From CAIMWS01 sp964409245 (GTDB lineage Bacteria > Verrucomicrobiota > Verrucomicrobiia > Limisphaerales > UBA1319), in assembly GCA_964409245.1 (NCBI GenBank), contig CAYPCQ010000016.1:29915-93914 (forward strand): DNA of 64,000 nt, written 5' to 3'. The notes under the pieces are model-generated. The model searched no databases. It worked only from the letters and a program-made list of their open reading frames with translations, and was not told the DNA's origin. Position 1 is the stretch's first letter. Every line of letters starts with the position of its first letter. A program made the translations under genes and the position numbers. Positions 26,671 through 35,242 of this stretch are shown piece by piece.

Positions 26671-26749
26671 GGCACGGCTGGGCCAATGGCCTGGAAATGG
26701 CTAATACCGCGGTTGCCAATCGTCCCCGGAAACAGTAGGTTGCCACGCA

Positions 26750-27358
26750 ATGAATGCATGGCTTTGGCTGATGGCCTTGGGGATTTTGCTGGGCGCTCCG
26801 GAGAGCCGGGCGTTTGTGCATGCCAGGATCGGCAGCGTCATTGAAAATATGGAAATGAAGGCGCTGGCGGGTGGCGCGCAACCGCTCCTCTCCAACGCCA
26901 CCGCCAATGTTTTCATTTTCTTCAAGCCCGGGCAGGCGAATTCGCGCCGGGCGCTGGCCAGTTTGGCCGCCTGCCAGAAGGAACTGGCGGGCAAATCCAT
27001 CCGCTGGGTGGCCGTGGTTTCGGACCGGTTTTCCAAGCTGGAGGTGGAAAAGGAAGTGAAAGCGGCCGGAATCTCCATGCCGATCCTGGTGGATGCCGCG
27101 GACGCCCTGTATGGCAGGCTCGGTGTGGTGCTCTGCCCCGTAGTGGGCATCGCGGATCAGGATCACAAACTGGCGGCTTACGAACCTTTCCGGAAGGTCA
27201 ACTTCCAGGAAATCCTCCGCGCGCGCATCCGTTTTCTGCTCCAGGAAATCGATGCCCGGGAACTGGAACGGGTGATAAAACCGCCCCGCGCCACCCAGAA
27301 TGCCCAGGCTGAAAAGCGGAACCAACCTGGGGCGGATCGAGCCATCCCCGGGGCATGA
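26750..27358 (+). CDS. Cysteine-free thioredoxin-fold protein, paralogue of the 9515 gene
   Basis: 202 aa with signal peptide (MNAWLWLMALGILLGAPESRA). It aligns along its length with the redoxin part of the protein at 9515: FxFFKPGQxxS, WVAVVSDRFSK, GISMPILVDAADALYGRLGV, KVNFQEILRARIR. The CxxC site is again KPGQ, and the TPR part is absent. Its stop overlaps the OB-fold gene (ATGA), and the pair converges on a CbcL-like cytochrome pair, so both paralogues are linked to cytochrome genes. Confidence 0.8.
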   Translation: MNAWLWLMALGILLGAPESRAFVHARIGSVIENMEMKALAGGAQPLLSNATANVFIFFKPGQANSRRALASLAACQKELAGKSIRWVAVVSDRFSKLEVEKEVKAAGISMPILVDAADALYGRLGVVLCPVVGIADQDHKLAAYEPFRKVNFQEILRARIRFLLQEIDARELERVIKPPRATQNAQAEKRNQPGADRAIPGA

Positions 27359-28236
27359 GGCCCAAGCAACGGCCGGAACTTTTTATCCCAAAAAAACAAC
27401 CTCAACCAATCGAAACCAACACCGTGAACCAAAAACATACCTCCCTCCGAACCAGTTTGCTCATCGCCACCCTCGGGGTCATCGGCTCCACCGGGTTCTC
27501 CAGCGCGGATGCCGCCCAGGACAAACCGGCTGCCCCAGCCACGCAGGCCGCCGGCCAGCCCGCTGCCAGCGCAGCCATGAGTCTGCCCACCAGCCAGGGC
27601 TTCAGCGGCAAAGTCGTGGAGACCATGAACGCCGCCAGCTACACTTATGTGCTGGTGGACACCGGCAGCAAAAAGCTCTGGGCGGCGGCGCCCCAGTTCC
27701 AGGTGAAGGTCGGTGATGCGATCACGATCGAAGGCGGCCTGCCGATGGAAAAATACCACAGCAAGACTTTAAACCGCGATTTCGAGGTGGTTTACTTCAC
27801 CGGCCGCGCCCTGGTGGGCGGCGCCCAGGCCAGCGCCGCTTTGCCCAGCGCCAGCCTTCCGGAAGGTCATCCCCCCCTGACCGGTGCCGCAGCGCCAGCG
27901 GTCAAAATCGACTTCGCCGGCCTCAAGAAGGCCGCCGGTGGCAAAACCGTGTCGGAAATTTACGCCGTCCGGCCCAAGCTCGCCGGCCAGAAAGTGGCGG
28001 TGCGCGGGAAAGTGGTTAAGTACAACGCCATGATCATGGGCAAGAACTGGCTCCATTTGCAGGACGGCACCGGAACCCCGGGCAGCAATGATCTCACCGT
28101 CACCACCGTTTCCGAGGCCAAGGTGGGCAACACGATCGTGGCCACCGGGACCATCGCCGTCGATAAGGATTTCGGCGCCGGCTACAAATTCAGCGTGATC
28201 CTCGAAGACGCGAAGGTGGTGGTGGAGCCAAAATAG
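27355..28236 (+). CDS. Secreted OB-fold protein (NrfJ-like family)
   Basis: 293 aa from ATG 27355 (ATGA overlap); GTG 27424 would begin just before the signal peptide (NQKHTSLRTSLLIATLGVIGSTGFSSADA) and is a real alternative. Two beta-barrel-like halves: residues 80-165 (GKVVETMNAASYTYVLVDTGSKKLWAAAPQF) and residues 195-290, a clear OB-fold (KVAVRGKVVKYNAMIMGKNWLHLQDGTG, VGNTIVATGTIAVDKDFGAGYKFSVILEDAKV). Proteins of this type often sit beside multiheme cytochrome genes, where NrfJ-like members are linked to cytochrome maturation or function. Exact role unknown. Confidence 0.78.
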   Translation: MRPKQRPELFIPKKQPQPIETNTVNQKHTSLRTSLLIATLGVIGSTGFSSADAAQDKPAAPATQAAGQPAASAAMSLPTSQGFSGKVVETMNAASYTYVLVDTGSKKLWAAAPQFQVKVGDAITIEGGLPMEKYHSKTLNRDFEVVYFTGRALVGGAQASAALPSASLPEGHPPLTGAAAPAVKIDFAGLKKAAGGKTVSEIYAVRPKLAGQKVAVRGKVVKYNAMIMGKNWLHLQDGTGTPGSNDLTVTTVSEAKVGNTIVATGTIAVDKDFGAGYKFSVILEDAKVVVEPK

Positions 28237-28252
28237 CCCGCCCGGCTGGTTC

Positions 28253-28282
28253 AGCCGTGTCCAGGCACACGGCTCAGTTTTT
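28253..28282 (+). terminator. Rho-independent terminator after the OB-fold gene
   Basis: Arms AGCCGTGT (28253-28260) and ACACGGCT (28267-28274), loop CCAGGC, then CAG and five Ts (28278-28282). It ends the + strand unit before the convergent cytochrome pair. Confidence 0.75.
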
Positions 28283-28313
28283 CGAGTGGCCTGGTAATCT
28301 GCCGGAAGCGAGG

Positions 28314-29417
28314 TTACTTGGGATTGCCGAGGAATTCCGGCAAATGGAATTCCTTGCCCTCGACGATGTGGTCAATGGCGCTGGTAACCTGCGGGCTGGA
28401 TATGGCCTGGATGCGCGCCGGCGGATAGCCGATGGAGGCGAAATCCACGAGGCTGCCCTGGGCCCGGTGGCAGTCCGCACAGTGCAGCGTGGGATTGCGC
28501 CGCTGCGGATGAATCTGCTGCAGCAGCTGTTTTTTCTGCTCCTCGCCCAGAGCATTGCGCTGGCTCAGGAAATCCCGCACGGCCGATTCATTCCCGGTAT
28601 TCCTTAGGAACGGTTTCCGGGTGCCGGCCTCGAGCAAGGCCAGTTTGGCGCCATATTCTCCGCGGAAATGCCCTTGGACCGCATCGCGGGTCACCTTGAC
28701 CAGGCGGCGGAATTCATCGCTGGTGACACGCACCGCCGCGAGGTGCTCCGCCAAGGCGGAGAGCTCGGTCTCCCCGCGGGCCTCGGTGGAGGCGGCCCGG
28801 AGCAGCCGCACGATGCCGGCCTGGTCCGGCACCGTGAAATTGGTGGCTCCCCGCGTGGCCGGGCTCGTCAGCCATTCAAAAGCCCGCAGCAAGGATGGGG
28901 CTTCGGCGAGCGTCTTGCCCGACTTCAAATCATACCAGGCCAGCGCCAGCGGCTTCTGGTCCGTGCGCACATGGCACACTCCGCAATGCAGGCTGGTGGC
29001 GTGCATGTTCAGGAAGGCCCGGTCGGCCTTGTTCTTGCCGTGCGGCAGGGGATCGTGGCATTGGCTGATGGTGCACCCGTTCAGCCGGTCGCTCTGGAAG
29101 CCTTCGTCCAGCCGGTGATAATGAGAGAGCGGGCTGCGCCGGTTCGCGGCGGTGGCCCCCGCCGCGGCGGCGGTTTCCGGGCGCAGCAGGACCGATTCGC
29201 TGAGCCGGATGGGAACGTCCGTGATCCGGGCAGGCGGGCGGGCGGGCAGCATCAAGGAGGAAATCAGGTAATAGCAGGCCTGGCCGCTCAGGCCCAGGAT
29301 GATCACGATCAGCAGCAAAGCGTACAAGCGCTTGCCGGCGCCCCAAAGCAGCCGGCCCGCCAGCGCCCAGGCGCCGCCGGCCTTTCCCGTTTTGCTGGAT
29401 CCAGCGTCGTGGCTCAT
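28314..29417 (-). CDS. Membrane-anchored cytochrome c, 2 CXXCH plus one CX4CH
   Basis: 367 aa with one uncleaved-looking transmembrane anchor (about residues 33-55, LYALLLIVIILGLSGQACYYL). Heme motifs: CTISQCH (CX4CH), CGVCH and a distal CADCH near residue 320. A long helical segment between the second and third motifs has no heme motif. Its ATG overlaps the stop of the upstream CbcL-like gene (ATGA on the minus strand), so the two are probably partners in the inner membrane: quinol oxidation by the first, electron relay by this one. Confidence 0.82.
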   Translation of the reverse strand: MSHDAGSSKTGKAGGAWALAGRLLWGAGKRLYALLLIVIILGLSGQACYYLISSLMLPARPPARITDVPIRLSESVLLRPETAAAAGATAANRRSPLSHYHRLDEGFQSDRLNGCTISQCHDPLPHGKNKADRAFLNMHATSLHCGVCHVRTDQKPLALAWYDLKSGKTLAEAPSLLRAFEWLTSPATRGATNFTVPDQAGIVRLLRAASTEARGETELSALAEHLAAVRVTSDEFRRLVKVTRDAVQGHFRGEYGAKLALLEAGTRKPFLRNTGNESAVRDFLSQRNALGEEQKKQLLQQIHPQRRNPTLHCADCHRAQGSLVDFASIGYPPARIQAISSPQVTSAIDHIVEGKEFHLPEFLGNPK

Positions 29418-31318
29418 ATGGACACCCCCTCCTCCCGTTCCCCATCTTCGGTGATGCCCAGCGACCTGGCCGCCTCCCGCACCTGCTCGGAATGCCCTTC
29501 GCTCATTTCGGCCAGGGGCGTGTCGCCGGTGATGGTCGCCAGCGACAAGGGGAATACGTTCGGCGAGAGCATGACGTTGACAATGTGCAGGATGCCCACA
29601 TGGATGATCGCCAGGAACGCCTCAAAGGTGTGCGCGATCAAGGCAAAATTCAACACACGGCCCGGGAGGAAATGCGAGCTGATCTCCGCTCCCCAGAGCA
29701 TGAATCCGGTGGCGCCCAGCAGCACGGTGCCCCAAAAGACCCCGATGTACTCGAATTTTTCCTTGATGCTGAACCGCCCGAAAGTGGGCCGCTCCTTGCG
29801 CAGGTGCAGCAGGTGGGCCAGCAGCTGGACAAAATCGAGGACATCGCGCGGGCCAATCCACAGCGGCAGGGAGGTGATGGATTGGATCCAGCCCTCGGGC
29901 CGGCCGGCGCGGGATTCGAACCGCCGCTTCAGATACATGGTCGCCAGGATGTAAACGCCATGCCCCACCAGCCCGGCCACCAGCAATACCCCGCCCCAGT
30001 GGTGGATCATGCGGGCCACGTTCAGGCCGCCGAAGCTGTCGATCAGGAACCGCGACCATTCCCGGTCGGCAAATTTCAGCGGGAATCCGGTCAGCACGAG
30101 CAGGGTGAACAGGATGGCCAGAAACCAATGCTGCAGCCGCTGGGCGATGGTGAAGCGCATCAGCCGTTTCCGGCCCTCGGGATGCGCCAGCACAGCACGG
30201 GTGAGATTCTCCATGCGACGGTCATGGTGGTGCGCCCAGCCCACGACCTGGGGGAATAGCTCCAGCACGCAGATCGCCATGGACGGCCCAAAAGTGGTGA
30301 TGGTCAGCAGGATGAAGCCCACCGCCAGCCAGAACTCCGTGGTCCCCCGGATGGAGGGCAGGTCCAAATGCACGCCCGCGGCTCCCAAGGGCGCGTCCGC
30401 ACCCGGATGGCAGGCCGAATTACGGCAGGTATCCGCCACGCGCGCGGAGCTTACCGAAGACGCCGGGTTCTCCGGCTTGAGCATGAGGTGGGCATTGGCG
30501 CCCGGGGCGATATGGCAGGAGAGGCAGTTCGCCGTTTTTTCGTCGCCCAGCAGGGCGGCCTTGCCGTGGAAGCTGAGGATGTAGCTGCCCACGGAATCCT
30601 TCATTTTGAATTGGTCGCGCACCGCCGGATCGCTGTGGCAAACGGAGCAGACCTGGGCCATTTCCAGCGTCGGCCGGGCGGTTTGCAGGCGGGCGGCCAT
30701 ATGCCGCAGATAATAGGCGGTGTCGGCTGGCGATTGCCGCTGGTGGCAAACATCGCAGCGGTCGAAAGTCCGCGTCCCCAATTCCTTCAGCACCGGGATC
30801 GAGCCGGTGGGATCCCGGAAAACCGGCTCATCGTGGCAAAAAAGGCATTTCGACTGCCCGGCGGACAGCAGCCGCCCCTTGATCTCCCCGACTTTCTTAA
30901 GCACCTCGCTGGTGTGGACCCCTTTTTCCATCATCTCGGCCACATTGCGGTGGCTGAAGCGCTGCTCCATCGCCCCGGGCGTGCCCACATGGCAATTCTT
31001 GGTGCAATCGACTTTGGAAACGGTCTTATGGGGCACCACGGCCACCTCACTGCGTTCGTGGCAATCGGTGCAGGAGATCACCGCGTGCGGCCCCAGCCGC
31101 TGGTGGACATATTCCGGCTGCACGAAGAACACGTGCGAGACATCGTTGCTATAGTTGAAATAGCTCAGGCCGCGGTATTGGTGGCAGAAAAGGCAGTTAT
31201 CCGGGTCATCCGCCCTGGCCAGAAACGCGGCGCACACCAGGAAAATCACACCAGCCAGCGACAGCCTCAAGCCACGCACCATCCCGTGCCCAGGTGGTTT
31301 GCTCCGTTCAGACCTCAT
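29414..31318 (-). CDS. CbcL-like fusion: multiheme cytochrome c plus cytochrome b561-type membrane domain
   Basis: 634 aa from ATG 31318 (SD AGAGG nearby); ATG 31357 or 31282 are alternatives. Periplasmic part: CLFCH, CTDCH, CTKNCH (CX3CH), CLFCH, CDVCH, CSVCH, CLSCH and CRNSACH (CX4CH). From about residue 320 a cytochrome b561/formate dehydrogenase gamma-type domain follows, with membrane segments bearing heme b ligand histidines (RLQHWFLAILF, MIHHWGGVLLVAGLVGHGVYI, LIAHTFEAFLAIIHVGILH). This is the domain plan of Geobacter CbcL, an inner-membrane quinol oxidase needed for low-potential metal reduction. It is thus the best candidate for feeding electrons into the cytochrome conduit at 2-17 kb. 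Confidence 0.85.
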   Translation of the reverse strand: MRSERSKPPGHGMVRGLRLSLAGVIFLVCAAFLARADDPDNCLFCHQYRGLSYFNYSNDVSHVFFVQPEYVHQRLGPHAVISCTDCHERSEVAVVPHKTVSKVDCTKNCHVGTPGAMEQRFSHRNVAEMMEKGVHTSEVLKKVGEIKGRLLSAGQSKCLFCHDEPVFRDPTGSIPVLKELGTRTFDRCDVCHQRQSPADTAYYLRHMAARLQTARPTLEMAQVCSVCHSDPAVRDQFKMKDSVGSYILSFHGKAALLGDEKTANCLSCHIAPGANAHLMLKPENPASSVSSARVADTCRNSACHPGADAPLGAAGVHLDLPSIRGTTEFWLAVGFILLTITTFGPSMAICVLELFPQVVGWAHHHDRRMENLTRAVLAHPEGRKRLMRFTIAQRLQHWFLAILFTLLVLTGFPLKFADREWSRFLIDSFGGLNVARMIHHWGGVLLVAGLVGHGVYILATMYLKRRFESRAGRPEGWIQSITSLPLWIGPRDVLDFVQLLAHLLHLRKERPTFGRFSIKEKFEYIGVFWGTVLLGATGFMLWGAEISSHFLPGRVLNFALIAHTFEAFLAIIHVGILHIVNVMLSPNVFPLSLATITGDTPLAEMSEGHSEQVREAARSLGITEDGEREEGVSI

Positions 31319-31538
31319 GCGCACAACCTCTGAAACCCATGGCTTCGGCGCCAGCATTCGGGGGATGCTTTATTCGCTTGGAAAGAGGCACAGAGCATTT
31401 TCTGGTGCATGGTCTGAATTTAGAACCGGCGGCTTTTCCGCGTCAAGCCTCGTCTTCAAATCCACCGGAGGCGGAGGAACGTTCACAGGAAAGAATTTTG
31501 CTGTTCCCGGCGGGGCGGGAAAACCGTAACGTGGAAGG

Positions 31539-33560
31539 ATGTCAGAGGCGGAAAACATGCCCGGCTCATGGGCCGCACCCGATTTGCGGATCGATTACGA
31601 AAAGGAGCTGAATCCCGCGCAATGCGCGGCGGTGACCGCTCCCCCCGGCCCCGCGCTGGTGATCGCTGGAGCCGGGTCGGGCAAAACCCGGGTGCTCACC
31701 TACCGGGTCGCCTTCCTGCTGGAGCAAGGCATCCCCCCGGAACGCATCCTGCTGCTCACTTTCACCAACCGCGCCGCCCGCGAAATGATGGAGCGGGTGA
31801 CCCGGCTCCTGGGCCGGGAACTGCCGGACTTGTGGGGGGGCACTTTCCATTCCATCGGCCATCGCCTTTTGCGGCGCCATGCCGCAGCGGCCGGCTGCCA
31901 GCCCAATTTCACCATCCTGGACCGGGAGGACGCCGAAAAGCTGCTGGCCCAGTGCGTGGAGGAACTGAAGCTGGATGAAACCGGCCGTTTCCCCAAAAAG
32001 GAGGTGCTGGCCAACCTCATTTCCCTGGCGGCCAATGCCCAGGAAACCATCGCGCAGGTCATCGGCCGCCAATTCAGCTGGCTGGCGGAATCCGCCGGGG
32101 ACGTCCAGTCCCTGGCCGGCCATTACCAGGCCCGGAAGCGGGCCGGCAACCTGGTGGATTTCGATGATTTGCTGGCGCTCTGGCTCGAGCTGCTGGAAAA
32201 GGACGCTGGCTTGCGGGAGCGTTACCAGCGCCAGTTCCAATTCATCCTGATTGACGAATACCAGGACACCAACCGCCTGCAAAACGCCCTGGTGGAGCTG
32301 CTGGCGGGGCGGCACCAGAATATCCTGGCCGTGGGGGACGACGCCCAGAGCATTTACTCCTGGCGCGGGGCCCACTTCCTGAACATCCTGGAATTCCCCA
32401 AGCGCCACCCCACCGCCCAAATTTACAAGATCGAAACCAACTACCGCAGCACCCCGGAAATCCTGGACGTGGCCAATGAAAGCATCGCCCGCAACGTCCA
32501 TCAGCACCCCAAGGATCTCAACGCGGAGCGGCGGAGCGGCTTGAAACCGGTTTATGTGAAGTGCCTGAACAGCCGCCAGCAGGCCGTGCTGGTGGCCTCC
32601 CAGATCCACCGGCTGTGGAATGAAGAAGGGGTGCCGCTGGGGGAAATGGCCATCCTCTACCGCTCCCATTTCCACGCCATGGATCTGCAGATGGAGCTGC
32701 GCCAGCGCCAGATCCCCGCCGAGGTCACCAGCGGCGTGCCTTTTTTCGAGCAGGCCCACGTCAAGGATGTGGCCGCCCACCTGCGTTTGGTGAACAATCC
32801 GGAGGATGAATTCTCCTTCCTGCGCGTGGCGCTGTTGATGCCCGGCATCGGCCAAAAAAGCGCCCGCAAGCTCTGGGGCCGCTACCGGGAAGCCCGCCGG
32901 GCTTTCGGGGCCGGGCCGGACCATGCGCTGGACCTGCGCGGCCTGGAGGCCTGCGAACCGCTGGCGCCCGCCAAAGGCCGGGCGGCCTGGAAGCAGTTCA
33001 CCGAAACCATGCGGCAATTGCACGAAAAAGCCCCCGGCCAGCCCCCGGCGGACCTGATCGGGCTGGTTTTGGATGCCGGATACAGCGAATACCTGAAATT
33101 GACCTTTGCCAATGCGTCCGCCCGCCTCGAGGATCTCCGCGGGCTCAAGGAATACGCCCGCAAATACCGCAAACTGGACGATTTCCTCGGCGACCTGGCG
33201 CTCCAAACCAGCCTCACGGAACCCGCCTCCGCCGCCAGCCCCCCGCGGGACCAGGCGGTGCGCCTCTCCACCATCCACCAGGCCAAGGGCCTCGAGTTCA
33301 GCGTCGTGTTCCTCATCATGCTGTGCGAAAACTTCTTCCCCTCCGCCCCGGCGCTGGAATCCGGGCGCGAGGAGGTGCTGGAGGAGGAGCGCCGGCTGTT
33401 TTACGTGGCCGTGACCCGCGCCAAGGATTTCCTGTTCCTCGTCTCCCCCCTGATCCCCAATGTGCGCGATGCGGACCACCGCCGCGCCCTGCCCTCCCGC
33501 TTCGTGGGGGAACTCTCCCTGGATAAGCTGGAGGAAGTGGACCTCACCACCTGCACCTGA
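31539..33560 (+). CDS. UvrD/PcrA/Rep-like superfamily 1 DNA helicase
   Basis: 673 aa with all SF1A motifs: Walker A AGAGSGKTR, LLLTFTNRAAREM (Ia), Walker B IDEYQDTN, VGDDAQSIYSWRGA (III), ETNYRSTPEI (IV), LSTIHQAKGLEF (V) and RLFYVAVTRAKD (VI). ATP-driven 3'-5' unwinding in repair or replication restart is expected. It is slightly shorter than typical UvrD and lacks the long C-terminal tail. Divergent from the CbcL-like gene; no operon partner downstream. Confidence 0.95.
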   Translation: MSEAENMPGSWAAPDLRIDYEKELNPAQCAAVTAPPGPALVIAGAGSGKTRVLTYRVAFLLEQGIPPERILLLTFTNRAAREMMERVTRLLGRELPDLWGGTFHSIGHRLLRRHAAAAGCQPNFTILDREDAEKLLAQCVEELKLDETGRFPKKEVLANLISLAANAQETIAQVIGRQFSWLAESAGDVQSLAGHYQARKRAGNLVDFDDLLALWLELLEKDAGLRERYQRQFQFILIDEYQDTNRLQNALVELLAGRHQNILAVGDDAQSIYSWRGAHFLNILEFPKRHPTAQIYKIETNYRSTPEILDVANESIARNVHQHPKDLNAERRSGLKPVYVKCLNSRQQAVLVASQIHRLWNEEGVPLGEMAILYRSHFHAMDLQMELRQRQIPAEVTSGVPFFEQAHVKDVAAHLRLVNNPEDEFSFLRVALLMPGIGQKSARKLWGRYREARRAFGAGPDHALDLRGLEACEPLAPAKGRAAWKQFTETMRQLHEKAPGQPPADLIGLVLDAGYSEYLKLTFANASARLEDLRGLKEYARKYRKLDDFLGDLALQTSLTEPASAASPPRDQAVRLSTIHQAKGLEFSVVFLIMLCENFFPSAPALESGREEVLEEERRLFYVAVTRAKDFLFLVSPLIPNVRDADHRRALPSRFVGELSLDKLEEVDLTTCT

Positions 33561-33640
33561 GAGTTTAAAGCGGATCCGCCTGGCGCCCGGGTGGCGCCAC
33601 CCCCCGCGGACGCCCGCCGGAGGCCCCCCCAAAAAAACGC

Positions 33641-33667
33641 TAAAGGATTTTTCCAGGCTGCCGATAA
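33641..33667 (+). promoter_or_regulatory. Sigma-28 (FliA)-type promoter of the flagellin gene
   Basis: TAAAGGAT (33641-33648), 11 bases, GCCGATAA (33660-33667). The -10 matches the enteric sigma-28 consensus perfectly, and -35 core TAAA and spacing are exact. The 5' leader would be about 130 bases. Confidence 0.8.
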
Positions 33668-33806
33668 TGATGGCGTAACAGGGGTTGCCAGCCACCCGAA
33701 AGAGCCGGCGAGGAATAATGGCGGACGCCTCCAAGAATGGTCCGCCACGCGGCAAGGATGCCGCAAGAAAAAAACCCCGCAAGGGGGACTCATGGAAGGA
33801 GTCGTT

Positions 33807-34637
33807 ATGGTTATCAATACAAATACATCTGCCGCCAGCTCAGCCCGTCTGCTCAATGATTCGTCTGTCAAACTGTCCAAATCGCTGGCCCGTTTGTCTT
33901 CGGGATCCCGCATCATCTCCCCTGAAGATGACGCCGGCGGCATGGCCGTTTCCCTGCGGTTCGACGCCCAGATCAACCGCATCCGCGCGGCCAGCTCCAA
34001 CGTCAGCAACGCGGTGGCCTACAGCCAGACCCAGGACGGTTTCCTCGGCCGGGTGCAGACCGCCCTGGACCGTATGAGCGAGCTGTCCGTGCTTTCCCAG
34101 GACATCACCAAAACCGACACGGACCGCCAGAAATACGACACCGAATTCAGCACCCTGAAGGAATACATCCTCAACATCTCCGGCAAGAATTTCAACGGGG
34201 TCTCCCTGTTCGACGGGAACCCCCGGGAAGTGACCATCGACAGCGACAACGGCGTTTCCACCGCCACCGGCCAGAGCTGGGGCATGTCCGGCGTGAGCCT
34301 CGGTTCCACCTCCTACTCCAGCGCCATCGACAGCACCGTGAGCGTGAGCACAGCGGCTTCGGCCAAATCCGCGCTGGACCTCGTGCAGAACGCCATCAAC
34401 CAGCTGGCCACCGATCGGGCCCAGGTGGGCGCCAACATTTCCCGGCTGACCCATACGAACACGCAATTAGCCGTTCTGAAAGACAACATGTCATCCGCCA
34501 ACAGCCGCATCAAGGATGTGAACGTGGCGGAGGAAAGCACTGAATTTGCCCGGTATAATATCCTGGTCCAGGCGGGGACTTCGATGCTGGCGCAGGCCAA
34601 CGCCAGCTCCCAGTCCGCCCTGAAGCTGCTCCAATAA
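33807..34637 (+). CDS. fliC: Flagellin (short form)
   Basis: 276 aa from ATG 33807, chosen for the AAGGAG six bases upstream; an in-frame ATG is at 33792. The N-terminal D0/D1 region (MVINTNTSAASSARLLNDSS, LSSGSRIISPEDDAGGMAVS, RAASSNVSNAVAYSQTQDG) and C-terminal D1/D0 region (ALDLVQNAINQLATDRAQVGANISRL, STEFARYNILVQAGTSMLAQAN) are intact. The variable middle is short, so surface domains D2/D3 are essentially absent. No other flagellar gene lies in the window, but a sigma-28-type promoter implies a flagellar regulon elsewhere in the genome. Secreted through the flagellar export apparatus. Confidence 0.95.
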   Translation: MVINTNTSAASSARLLNDSSVKLSKSLARLSSGSRIISPEDDAGGMAVSLRFDAQINRIRAASSNVSNAVAYSQTQDGFLGRVQTALDRMSELSVLSQDITKTDTDRQKYDTEFSTLKEYILNISGKNFNGVSLFDGNPREVTIDSDNGVSTATGQSWGMSGVSLGSTSYSSAIDSTVSVSTAASAKSALDLVQNAINQLATDRAQVGANISRLTHTNTQLAVLKDNMSSANSRIKDVNVAEESTEFARYNILVQAGTSMLAQANASSQSALKLLQ

Positions 34638-34674
34638 TCCAGGCTGTTCGCTCGGGCGGATAACCAAACGACCA

Positions 34675-34704
34675 GGCGGCGCGGGTGCGCCGCCGATCGC
34701 TTTT
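34675..34704 (+). terminator. Terminator after flagellin
   Basis: GGCGGCGC (34675-34682), loop GGGT, GCGCCGCC (34687-34694), then GATCGC and four Ts. Stem is strong; T tract is modest. Confidence 0.6.
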
Positions 34705-34825
34705 CCCCGGGGCGCTCCAGTAAAAAACGTGAGCGGCAAGGCAGGATTGCATCCGCCCGGAATCCAGAATATATTGGCTCCAATGACAACAACCTTGAAG
34801 ATGGTGGTCTAATCTCACGCGCGCC

Positions 34826-35155
34826 ATGCTATCCAAAACCATTGAAGAAATCGAAAGCCGCCTGGCGGATGCCAACATCCCCGCGGACCATAAAACCGCT
34901 CTGCTGGGGTTGCTGGAAACCTTGAAAGGCGAAATTTCCGCCCTCGCCCAAACCCACCAGGAACAGGCGCAAAGCATCACCGGCTTCGCCTCGGTATCCA
35001 CCCACGAGGCGATCCGTTCGGAGAAAAACCCCGATTTGCTCAAATACGCCATCTCCGGCATGTCCGAATCCGTGGCCGAATTCGAAAAATCCCATCCCCG
35101 CCTGGTCGAGATCGTCAACGCCATCGCCACCACGCTCTCTAATTTGGGCATCTAA
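34826..35155 (+). CDS. DUF4404-family small helical protein
   Basis: 109 aa, cytoplasmic, predicted helical throughout. The DUF4404 ending is clear (VAEFEKSHPRLVEIVNAIATTLSNLGI), with the usual N-terminal helix (TIEEIESRLADANIPADHKTALLGLLETLKGE). Function of the family is unknown. It follows flagellin by 190 bp with a terminator between, so it is probably transcribed separately. Confidence 0.75.
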   Translation: MLSKTIEEIESRLADANIPADHKTALLGLLETLKGEISALAQTHQEQAQSITGFASVSTHEAIRSEKNPDLLKYAISGMSESVAEFEKSHPRLVEIVNAIATTLSNLGI

Positions 35156-35242
35156 CTTGGGTATCCAACCAGGCCGCCCGGGGGGATGGCATGCGCCGTG
35201 GACATGCTTGACCCTGCCCCGCGTTGCGGGCAACTTGTCCGC

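Noticed and set aside
31566..33782. 738-codon minus frame opposite the helicase
   Set aside because: The + strand encodes every SF1 helicase motif; the minus frame has none and would also cover the flagellin promoter.
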